Assembly: GCA_903921135.1 (NCBI GenBank)
Contig: CAIXOY010000089.1
Coordinates: 1-14,470, forward strand
Reading direction: 5' to 3'
Origin: an uncultured Gammaproteobacteria bacterium
GTDB lineage: Bacteria > Pseudomonadota > Gammaproteobacteria > Pseudomonadales > UBA5518
Length of the DNA stretch: 14,470 nucleotides
Shown here: positions 1 through 5,689 of the stretch, piece after piece
Layout: each line of letters starts with the position of its first letter
Position numbering within the stretch: position 1 is the stretch's first letter
The notes under the pieces: model-generated
The model's database searches: none
Seen by the model: the letters and a program-made list of their open reading frames with translations, nothing else
What the model was told of the DNA's origin: nothing
Made by a program: the position numbers and the translations under genes

Positions 1-155
1 ACCATCTGCGCGTGGGCCTCGGTCCCGACGAGCAGCACCTGCAGGCCGTCGGCCGTCTCGAACACCCGGTGCGGCACACGCAACGACCAGAGGTGCGCGC
101 TGAACTCCGCGAGTGCGGGACCGACGTCGGTTTCCAGAGCCTTGATCGCTGGCAC
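1..155 (-). CDS. N-terminus of probable rhomboid-family intramembrane serine protease (partial, cut by window edge)
   Basis: An open frame starts at a GTG (155-153), 12 bases after the nadK stop and in the same frame as it, so this is the first usable start. It runs open to the window edge, giving 51 residues. The visible part (PAIKALETDVGPALAEFSAH, then LWSLRVPHRVFETADGLQVL) resembles the small cytosolic N-terminal domain that precedes the membrane helices in GlpG-like rhomboid proteases: a short helix, then HRV.E..G.QVLLV and a region near ..H..QM. The catalytic GxSG serine, the histidine and all membrane segments would lie outside the window, so the family call rests on N-terminal resemblance alone. 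No good Shine-Dalgarno is visible before the GTG; translation may be coupled to nadK. Another cytosolic domain with a similar fold is possible. Confidence 0.5.
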   Translation of the reverse strand, partial: MPAIKALETDVGPALAEFSAHLWSLRVPHRVFETADGLQVLLVGTEAHAQM

Positions 156-167
156 GTCAGGCGGGGC

Positions 168-1067
168 TCAGTCGGTGAGGCCGCTGCCCCAACCGAGCTT
201 GGCGCGGCAGATGGCATAGAAGTTGTGCTCCACCGGATGCAGCAGGCTGAGCCGCTCCGGCTTCTTGTGGATGCGGATCACGTCTCCGGGGATGGCGCTG
301 AAGTTCAGTTGCCCGTCGCAGGTGATGCCCGGGTGCAGATCGTTGTGCTCCTTGATGAGGATGCGCACGTGGCTGTTGCCGTGGATGACGAGGGGGCGGC
401 TGCCGAGCGAGTGGGGAAACATGGGGACAAGCACGAGCGCGTCCAGGCCCGGATGCATGATCGGGCCACCACCGGATAGCGAATAGGCCGTACTGCCCGT
501 GGGCGTGGAAACGATCAGCCCGTCGGAGCGCTGCGTGTAGACGAACTGATCCTCGATGTGCAGATCGAACTCGATCATCCGTGCGGATATGCCGGAGGTC
601 ACCACTACGTCGTTCAGCGCGTCACCACGCGCCACTACCGTGTTGCCCCGGGTGACCAGAACATCCAGAAGGAAACGGGATTCGAGCACGAAATGCCCCG
701 CGAGCACGGCATCGAGTTGCTCTTCGAGATGCTGCGGGGAAATGTCAGTGAGGAAACCGAGCCGCCCGCGGTTCACACCCAGTACGGGCACATCCTGCCG
801 GGCGAGCGCCCGCGCGGCGCCCAGCATGCTGCCATCACCGCCAACAACGATCACCAGACCGCAATCCGCACCGATGCTCTCGCGCGGGCGCACTTCCTCG
901 GCGCCAGCACCGATCTTTGCGGCGAGTTCTTCTTCGAGCAACACGCGACACCCGCGCACGCGCAGGAACTCCCGGATATGTGCCACGGTATCGAGCACCT
1001 CGGGGGTACCGAGGCGCCCCATCAGCCCGATGGTCGCGAATCGAGGGAGTACGGGGCCTTCGCTCAT
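168..1067 (-). CDS. nadK: NAD kinase
   Basis: Encodes a 299-residue cytosolic NAD kinase, which phosphorylates NAD to NADP with ATP and is the only NADP source in most bacteria. The family hallmarks are present: GGDG at residues 76-79 (catalytic Asp78) within LVIVVGGDGS, NRGRLGFLTD at 99-108, ALNDVVV near 150-156, and SDGLIVSTPTGSTAYSLSGG at 181-200, the NAD-binding glycine- and threonine-rich segment. Length fits the family (about 290-300). The ATG at 1067-1065 is chosen because AAGGTGG lies just upstream and family homology begins here; the longer frame to 1271 only shadows the upstream gene. The start overlaps the stop of the upstream coiled-coil gene as ATGA, so the two are very likely translationally coupled. 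A probable rhomboid gene follows 12 bases after the stop. Nothing is degenerate. Confidence 0.97.
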   Translation of the reverse strand: MSEGPVLPRFATIGLMGRLGTPEVLDTVAHIREFLRVRGCRVLLEEELAAKIGAGAEEVRPRESIGADCGLVIVVGGDGSMLGAARALARQDVPVLGVNRGRLGFLTDISPQHLEEQLDAVLAGHFVLESRFLLDVLVTRGNTVVARGDALNDVVVTSGISARMIEFDLHIEDQFVYTQRSDGLIVSTPTGSTAYSLSGGGPIMHPGLDALVLVPMFPHSLGSRPLVIHGNSHVRILIKEHNDLHPGITCDGQLNFSAIPGDVIRIHKKPERLSLLHPVEHNFYAICRAKLGWGSGLTD

Positions 1068-2380
1068 GACTTGCCACCTTGCATGGTCTGACTGCGCGGC
1101 ACCTGCTTGTGGATGTCGCAGCGATCCTGCAAACCGGGGGTGAAATCCGCAGGCTTGAGAATCTTGGTCAGGGGCTTGGCACAGGGCGCACCGCTGCCCG
1201 ATGCGCCCTGACAGACCGGGTTGTTGTAGTGATGCAACCAGCGACGGTAGTGCTCCGGGCTGACATTGCATCTGGCCGATACGTAGGCTTCGGTCTCTTC
1301 CAGAAACCTGCTGAGATCATCCACCGGAATCGTCACGTGGCCCGCGCCCGGCTGGAAGGTCACGAAGTTGACGTTCTTGTCCTTGAGTGCGGAGAAAAAG
1401 CCGTCGGCGCCCTCATCCATCAAACGGAGTTTGTCTCGCCGCAAAGCCGTCAATTCGGTGCTGAGGCTGTGTATCTGCTCCTCCTGCCGGGCCAGTTCGG
1501 ACGCCAGGCCCCCTCGTTCTGCGGCAAAGGATTCCTGTGTCTGCGCGAGAGTGTTCTGCAACTCTCCCTCCCGTGCGCCGAGACGCACCACCTCGGCGGC
1601 TTCAGCGTCGAGCCGTTTCCTGAGCGGTTCGAGTTCCTGCTGGTATGCGACACGCAGTTTTTCAACGTCGTCCACGGCCGCCAGCCGTGCAGACTCGAGC
1701 TCCTCACACCGCTGCCGCAGTTCGGCAAGCCGCTGCTGCATCGAGCCGACCTCGCGCTGGCTCTGTTCACGGATCAGACTCACCTGCAGGTTGTTCTGCT
1801 GCATCAGCGCGAGCACGGCTTCCTGATTTCCCGGCGCGGATTCCTGATGTCGCTGTGCATGCGGCGCCGGAGCAGGCTCCTGGGTGGGTAAATCCATATC
1901 CCCTTGGGGCACCTCGCCAGCCATAGCTGATGCATCAAGCCCGAGGCGGTTCATCCCCAGACGCTCACGCATCCGCTGCAAGGTACTCCCGCCGGGGCCG
2001 TGCTCGACATCCCAGAGTCCACGCTCCCAGCCGGGAAGGGGGCAGTGGCTACGGGTAGCAAGACGTGCACCGCCGGCATCCGGCTCGCTGCTGCGCTGGC
2101 TTGCCTCGGCAAGCTGCCTGAGCGGCAAGTTCCAGCGCTGCTCGGGGAAACCGTCCTGGTCAAAAGGAATCAGGAAGAGGACCACTACGGAGAGTTCAAG
2201 TCCGGCATCGAGCCGCACGTAGGCCGCACGCTGCTCCTTGCCTGCGAAGTCGCGCATAGGCACTACGCAATCGAGGAGGGCCTCGAACTCCGCGTACAGC
2301 ATCTCGCGCGACACGGCCTGCCCCGCGAAGAACAGGACCGCCTCATGCGTTTGCTGTGCGGATTTCTGCGAGAGGCTCAT
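1064..2380 (-). CDS. Unrecognised coiled-coil protein with a four-cysteine C-terminal domain
   Basis: A 438-residue soluble protein that I do not recognise. Residues 1-95 form a mixed N-terminal region, including a hydrophobic strand-like stretch ELSVVVLFLIPF (62-73). Residues about 115-145 are rich in G, W and R. Residues 150-185 are a P/A/Q-rich linker. Residues about 188-320 are a long heptad-like coiled coil rich in E, Q, R, L and A. A compact C-terminal region, about 325-425, holds FVTFQPGAGHVTIP, then Cys371, HYRRWLHHYNNPVC (Cys390), Cys400 and Cys421. Four spaced cysteines with nearby histidines could bind a metal, but this is inference. There is no signal peptide or membrane helix. 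The ATG at 2380 has AGGAA about six bases upstream, set in a perfect 12-base palindrome. It overlaps nadK by ATGA, so it is co-expressed with nadK. A structural or scaffold role is only a guess. Confidence 0.85.
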   Translation of the reverse strand: MSLSQKSAQQTHEAVLFFAGQAVSREMLYAEFEALLDCVVPMRDFAGKEQRAAYVRLDAGLELSVVVLFLIPFDQDGFPEQRWNLPLRQLAEASQRSSEPDAGGARLATRSHCPLPGWERGLWDVEHGPGGSTLQRMRERLGMNRLGLDASAMAGEVPQGDMDLPTQEPAPAPHAQRHQESAPGNQEAVLALMQQNNLQVSLIREQSQREVGSMQQRLAELRQRCEELESARLAAVDDVEKLRVAYQQELEPLRKRLDAEAAEVVRLGAREGELQNTLAQTQESFAAERGGLASELARQEEQIHSLSTELTALRRDKLRLMDEGADGFFSALKDKNVNFVTFQPGAGHVTIPVDDLSRFLEETEAYVSARCNVSPEHYRRWLHHYNNPVCQGASGSGAPCAKPLTKILKPADFTPGLQDRCDIHKQVPRSQTMQGGKS

Positions 2381-2392
2381 CAGGAATTCCTG
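2381..2392. promoter_or_regulatory. Perfect 12-base palindrome over the ribosome binding site of the coiled-coil gene
   Basis: CAGGAATTCCTG lies immediately before the ATG at 2380 and contains that gene's AGGAA ribosome binding site. It could be a protein operator or could let the mRNA hide the site. A short palindrome can also arise by chance, so regulatory meaning is unproven. Confidence 0.3.
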
Positions 2393-2475
2393 CGTACGCG
2401 CACTGGCTCTCCGGAACGACCGGACAGAGGGCTGACGCCGAATGGTAGCAGGACGTGGCGCCCCGAGCGCGTGAC

Positions 2476-2982
2476 TCAGCGCACGTGTCGAAGCGCACCC
2501 GCGGGTGAGAGGACTTCGAGCAGCCGCGGATCGAGTTCAAGGGCACTGCGAAGACAATCAAGGGCCTCTCGTGCGCGGCCCTGCCCTGGAGAAGGCATCG
2601 ACACACAGCGCAGCAGCGATGCATCGCAAGCACTGATCAGACGCTCCGGGGACTGCCTGAACGGCGTTGCTGCCGCCGGCTCAGGAAAGCTCGCGATGTA
2701 GCCGCGCTTGTAGATGGTCCTGATACAGCCGGAAAGCGCACCTCCGGCAGCGCGTCGCAGTACCGACACCGCCCGCCGGACGGCCTCATCGGACACCACC
2801 TGACCAAGCCACACCTGCTCGACAAGCCGGTCATGACTATGGACTTCATCCGGGTGCAGAAGGAAGAACTCGAGCAGATCAGAGACGCGTGGTTCAAGCA
2901 CAGCCGTATCGCTGCCTCGATCAAGACTGCAGCTACCGGGCTCGAAAACCCACTCTCCGAAGCGGAACTGCCGCATGCCCAT
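2476..2982 (-). CDS. Short winged-helix (OmpR/PhoB-type C-terminal) DNA-binding regulator, CadC-like but lacking a sensor domain
   Basis: Encodes about 168 residues. Residues 4-99 match the OmpR/PhoB winged-helix fold: FRFGEWVFEPGSCSLDRG, then LEPRVSDLLEFFLLHPDEVH, the HSHDRLVEQVWLG helix, the recognition helix SDEAVRRAVSVLRRA (64-78) and the wing IRTIYKRGYIA (88-98). No receiver domain precedes it, as in CadC/ToxR-type regulators. Those normally continue with a membrane helix and a periplasmic or TPR domain, but here only about 70 residues follow, with one helical AREALDCLRSALELDP segment like a lone TPR-type repeat and no hydrophobic span. It is therefore a minimal or truncated member. ATG at 2982 is preferred because GGAG lies nine bases upstream and homology begins there; an ATG at 3033 would add 17 residues without a good ribosome site. 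It is divergent from the urcA-like gene, a plausible target. Confidence 0.8.
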   Translation of the reverse strand: MGMRQFRFGEWVFEPGSCSLDRGSDTAVLEPRVSDLLEFFLLHPDEVHSHDRLVEQVWLGQVVSDEAVRRAVSVLRRAAGGALSGCIRTIYKRGYIASFPEPAAATPFRQSPERLISACDASLLRCVSMPSPGQGRAREALDCLRSALELDPRLLEVLSPAGALRHVR

Positions 2983-3215
2983 GCAGGAAAACTCCAAAGG
3001 GACCGGGACACGCACATCATCGCGCTTCGGCATCCCGCGCGAATCAGCGTGGGCACCTATGCAAGCGTCACGAAGGAATCACGAAACCCTCACCCGCTCA
3101 TCCGGCCATGCGCCGGCAACGGGTGTTCCGATGCAAACATCCCCCGAGTCCGTCCACATCCCGATGCGGCCAGGACCCCGGGAGGACCCAACCGAGGAAC
3201 CGAGGAGATTGAGTC
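2983..3215. promoter_or_regulatory. Divergent intergenic region between the winged-helix regulator and the urcA-like gene
   Basis: About 230 bases separate the two divergent starts and should hold both promoters. I found no convincing sigma-70 promoter by eye. A small inverted repeat, CCGGC-CATGC-GCCGG, lies at 3102-3116. The urcA-like gene has a good ribosome binding site, GAGGAG at 3202-3207, eight bases before its ATG. Confidence 0.4.
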
Positions 3216-3647
3216 ATGAGAACATTCAGACAACAACGAGCGTGCCTGCTCGCCAGCACACTCGCCACCATCCTGATCACAGGCATTGCTGATGCCCATG
3301 CGGGCCAGGATGAGGTACGCGTGAGTGAAGGCCGGGCTTCGACGCCTGCTGCACCGGCCCGGCTGCGCCAAGGTGCGGAATCGCGATCGGTCATCGTCAG
3401 ATACGCCGACCTGAATACAGCGGGAGCTGAGGGGGCGAAGACGCTCTACGCACGCCTCAGAACCGCCGCTCGAAGCGTGTGTGCGCCGGCGCCACAGCGT
3501 GATCTCGCTGCACATCGGGACTGGAGCATGTGTTACTCAGATGCACTGGAGAAGGCCGTAGCCGACAGCGGATCAGGGCCCGTCGCGCAGATTCACCACG
3601 AGCGCTCGGGACGCTCTGCCACTGCACAGGTCGCGTCCGCGAACTGA
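3216..3647 (+). CDS. UrcA family secreted protein
   Basis: A 143-residue exported protein. Residues 1 to about 29 form a Sec signal peptide: basic MRTFRQQR, a hydrophobic core CLLASTLATILITGIA, and cleavage around DAHA/GQ. After a low-complexity A/P/R-rich linker, residues 57-120 carry the UrcA-family pattern: SVIVRYADLNTAGAEGAKTL, then YARLRTAARSVCAPAPQRDL, then the MCYSDALEKAV segment. Cys89 and Cys106 are the conserved pair and probably form a disulfide in the periplasm. The biochemical function of the family is not established. The ATG at 3216 is supported by GAGGAG eight bases upstream. It is the only plus-strand gene in the window and diverges from the winged-helix regulator, which may control it. 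The final 20 residues beyond the domain are unremarkable. Confidence 0.88.
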   Translation: MRTFRQQRACLLASTLATILITGIADAHAGQDEVRVSEGRASTPAAPARLRQGAESRSVIVRYADLNTAGAEGAKTLYARLRTAARSVCAPAPQRDLAAHRDWSMCYSDALEKAVADSGSGPVAQIHHERSGRSATAQVASAN

Positions 3648-3657
3648 GCCTACGGAG

Positions 3658-3687
3658 GGCGACCGGAGCCCCATGGGACCGGTCGCC
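3658..3687 (+). terminator. Strong hairpin after the urcA-like gene (terminator-like, no T run)
   Basis: GGCGACCGG (3658-3666) and CCGGTCGCC (3679-3687) form a perfect nine-pair stem, with a loop that itself contains CCCATGGG. It begins 10 bases after the urcA stop. No T run follows, so it may be a 3'-end stabiliser or a non-canonical terminator. The rest of the gap to the tRNA terminator holds no supportable gene. Confidence 0.5.
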
Positions 3688-3847
3688 AGCCGCCAACATG
3701 CGGCCCACTTCTCAGACGTCTGCGATCGGGTGATGCCTTGGTCCAGGTGAACAGCTCTGTCAGAGCGTGTGTCGCGACTCGAGAGAAACTACTATCAAGC
3801 GCAAGCTCCACCGAGTGTGGGGTCCGGTGTGGGATTTGTCTGAAGCC

Positions 3848-3879
3848 CAAAAACAAAAAACCCGCCTTTTGAGCGGGTT
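3848..3879 (-). terminator. Intrinsic terminator of the tRNA-Val/tRNA-Asp operon
   Basis: On the minus strand AACCCGC (3879-3873), a seven-base loop and GCGGGTT (3865-3859) form a perfect stem, continued by T-rich sequence (TTTTGTTTTT). It starts 13 bases after the CCA end of tRNA-Asp. This is a textbook Rho-independent terminator. Confidence 0.92.
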
Positions 3880-3891
3880 AGATGTCGTTTA

Positions 3892-3968
3892 TGGCGGAGC
3901 GGACGGGACTCGAACCCGCGACCCCCGGCGTGACAGGCCGGTATTCTAACCGACTGAACTACCGCTCC
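3892..3968 (-). tRNA. tRNA-Asp (anticodon GUC)
   Basis: The minus strand gives a 77-base cloverleaf: acceptor GGAGCGG/CCGCTCC, D arm TTCAGTCGGTTAGAA, anticodon stem-loop CCGGC-CTGTCAC-GCCGG with anticodon GTC, T arm GCGGG-TTCGAGT-CCCGT, and an encoded CCA end (3894-3892). It is the second tRNA of a two-gene operon, 18 bases after tRNA-Val and just before an intrinsic terminator. Confidence 0.97.
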
Positions 3969-3969
3969 T

Positions 3970-3982
3970 GGAAACGCTTTCC
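3970..3982 (-). other. Small hairpin in the tRNA spacer
   Basis: GGAAA-CGC-TTTCC forms a perfect five-pair stem in the 18-base spacer between tRNA-Val and tRNA-Asp. It may mark a processing site in the dicistronic precursor. Nearly the same sequence recurs at 4185-4198. Confidence 0.4.
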
Positions 3983-3986
3983 ACGA

Positions 3987-4062
3987 TGGTGGGTGGTGAC
4001 GGGATCGAACCGCCGACCCCCTGCTTGTAAGGCAGGTGCTCTACCAGCTGAGCTAACCACCC
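3987..4062 (-). tRNA. tRNA-Val (anticodon UAC)
   Basis: The minus strand gives a 76-base cloverleaf: acceptor GGGTGGT/ACCACCC, D arm GCTCAGCTGGTAGAGC, anticodon stem-loop CCTGC-CTTACAA-GCAGG with anticodon TAC, T arm GGCGG-TTCGATC-CCGTC (one G-T wobble), discriminator A, and an encoded CCA end (3989-3987). It is the first gene of the operon, starting about 17 bases after the promoter -10 box. Confidence 0.97.
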
Positions 4063-4078
4063 CTCGCGGGAAGCCGGC

Positions 4079-4106
4079 ATTGTACTGATTTGAACCTCAC
4101 TGTCAA
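4079..4106 (-). promoter_or_regulatory. Consensus sigma-70 promoter of the tRNA operon
   Basis: On the minus strand TTGACA (4106-4101), a 16-base spacer and TACAAT (4084-4079) lie just upstream of tRNA-Val. A/T tracts precede the -35 (4107-4128), like an UP element, and the GC-rich stretch GCCGGC follows the -10, as in stringently controlled stable-RNA promoters. The -35 is perfect and the -10 differs at one base. Confidence 0.92.
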
Positions 4107-4404
4107 AAACTAATTCGCCAAAAATCCCGCTGGGCCGATGCGGACTGGCAGCTCCTCGACAACACGGCTCAAGCACGGACTTCAGAAACGTTTTCCACAG
4201 GCAGAAGCAAGCGCTGATGGCGTCAGATGAAGTTCACTTGTCTCGGATAGTTGGAACAAATACGCCACAACCAATTGATATATCAGACCTGAGGTTTGGG
4301 GAGGTACTCGAAGGGCATTGTTGTGGTCGTCAGACGATACGCACCGTCGCTCCAACAACACATTGCATCCACAAGATTGTCCACAGGAAGTCAGCCCAGA
4401 GAAC
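4107..4404. other. Non-coding, lower-GC region between the EAL gene and the tRNA promoter
   Basis: About 300 bases with no supportable gene. Bases 4201-4380 are about 49 percent G+C by hand count, visibly below the neighbouring genes. Short frames here give compositionally ordinary peptides without ribosome sites or recognisable motifs. A moderate hairpin is visible: TGTTG..TGG (4319-4326) pairs with CCA.CAACA (4352-4360), with an inner GACG/CGTC. It lies downstream of the EAL stop and lacks a T run. GAAACGTTTTCCAC at 4185-4198 repeats a spacer sequence found between the two tRNAs. Confidence 0.6.
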
Positions 4405-5664
4405 TCAGGCGTTGGCGCGGGTCCAGGCGAGAAAATCCTCATCGCTCATCGACTTCCCCACCAGATATCCCTGAGCCGAATCGCAACCGAGCCGACGGAA
4501 GAGGTCCATGGTGGGTTCGTCCTCGATACCTACGGCCACGACTTTCATCCCGAAACCATGTGCCAGAGCTATCAGATGCTCGCACAGCAGTCGGTCTGCC
4601 GGACTGCGCGCTGCGGTCGCCACCAGTTTGCGATCAATCTTGATCTCGTCCACGCGCAAGGACTTGAACTGTGACAGGGAGCAATTGCCCGTGCCGAAGC
4701 CGTCGACCGCAATCCGTATGCCTGCCTCTCGCAGGGGCTGGAGTTGCTTCTCGCAGGCCTCGGCTCCGCGCGCCAGGGCGTGTTCGCCCACTTCTACCGT
4801 GAGCCCCTCTGGCGGCACATTCCAGATCCTCAGTGCAGAATTCAGTGTGTCCACTGCCTCTGGCAGCGCAAGCGCGATCGAGGACACGTTTACCGAAACC
4901 CCCAGACCAGACCATCGTCTGGACTGCCGCAGCGCCGTGTTCAGTACCCAACGCGCCAGTTCGGCGCCGCGCCCCCCCTGCTCGATCGCAGGAACCATCC
5001 GCTCAGGGGAACTGACCGCCCCGCTCTCCTGAAACCATCGCAGCAGTGCCTCCGGGCGCTCTGCCACACCGTCGGCTATGGCGATGCGCGGCTGGTACCA
5101 CAACTGCAGTTCATTGCCGGCGAGCGCATCACCCAGTTCAAGTTCCTGCTTCCACTGGGCCTTCTGACGCTGGAGTTCATCGGGCGCATGCACCGCATAG
5201 GCGGCGTTGTCACGCTTGGCCAGTCGCAGGGCCTGTTCCGCCAGAAAGTAGAGCTGCTCCGCATTCCATGCGTCATTCGGAAAGGCAGCCAATCCAACTT
5301 GGACATCGAACACGATCTCCTGTGCGCCGACGAGAAGGCTCTCGCTCGCCGTACGCACGATCCGGCTGCCTATCAGGGGCAGCAATTCGGGGCTGGCAAT
5401 GCCGGAGAAAATCACCGCGAACTGATTGGCACCAACCCGGCGCGAGACGGGGCTTTTGCGGCTGATCCCGGCGAGGCGTTCGGCGATCTCAGCGAGGACC
5501 AGATCCCCGGCCGCGAATCCGTAGACACCATTGATGCGGTTGAAGTCACGTACATCGATCACGGCCAGTCCGAGAATGGACCCATCCTCGCGCGCAACCT
5601 CGAGCTGCTGGTCGAGTGCCGCAAGAAAGCCCGCCCGATCGATCAGCGTCGACGTCAAGGGCAA
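4405..5664 (-). CDS. GGDEF-EAL protein with both catalytic sites degenerate (putative c-di-GMP receptor/regulator)
   Basis: A 419-residue soluble protein with a GGDEF-like domain (about 5-165) and an EAL domain (about 172-415). It has no membrane helix or sensor domain. The GGDEF signature is replaced by RVGANQF (76-82), so diguanylate cyclase activity is unlikely. The EAL domain keeps YQPRI (190-194), PEALLRW (204-210, Glu205), SVNVSS (Asn259), Glu291, Asp321 and KIDR (Lys342). However, the second Asp of DDFGTG is Gly322, and the metal/base-region Glu of the usual AEGVE is Val378. Phosphodiesterase activity is therefore doubtful. It could bind c-di-GMP without turnover or regulate a partner. 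The frame opens at a TTG (5664); an alternative TTG at 5658 has AGGGAG six bases upstream and may be the real start. It lies 25 bases after the HD-GYP gene and is probably in its operon. Residue numbers count from 5664. Confidence 0.9.
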   Translation of the reverse strand: MPLTSTLIDRAGFLAALDQQLEVAREDGSILGLAVIDVRDFNRINGVYGFAAGDLVLAEIAERLAGISRKSPVSRRVGANQFAVIFSGIASPELLPLIGSRIVRTASESLLVGAQEIVFDVQVGLAAFPNDAWNAEQLYFLAEQALRLAKRDNAAYAVHAPDELQRQKAQWKQELELGDALAGNELQLWYQPRIAIADGVAERPEALLRWFQESGAVSSPERMVPAIEQGGRGAELARWVLNTALRQSRRWSGLGVSVNVSSIALALPEAVDTLNSALRIWNVPPEGLTVEVGEHALARGAEACEKQLQPLREAGIRIAVDGFGTGNCSLSQFKSLRVDEIKIDRKLVATAARSPADRLLCEHLIALAHGFGMKVVAVGIEDEPTMDLFRRLGCDSAQGYLVGKSMSDEDFLAWTRANA

Positions 5665-5689
5665 CTCCCTGATCCAGCAATCAGAACCA

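Noticed and set aside
168..1271. Longer nadK reading frame starting at 1271
   Set aside because: The extra 68 residues overlap the end of the coiled-coil gene in another frame; the ATG at 1067 has a good ribosome site and matches the family start.
3767..4176. Short peptides such as GADGTRTRDPRRDRPVF and TGSNRRPPACKAGALPAEL
   Set aside because: These are conceptual translations of the antisense strand of tRNA-Asp and tRNA-Val, a known source of spurious proteins in databases.
4191..4385. DnaA-box-like sequences TTTTCCACA (4191-4199) and TTGTCCACA (4377-4385)
   Set aside because: Two isolated near-matches without dnaA, dnaN, an AT-rich unwinding element or further boxes do not make an origin.
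4182..4474. Open frames of 85-118 codons on both strands between the tRNA promoter and the EAL gene
   Set aside because: No ribosome sites, no recognisable motif, and they overlap the end of the EAL gene; the region reads as non-coding.
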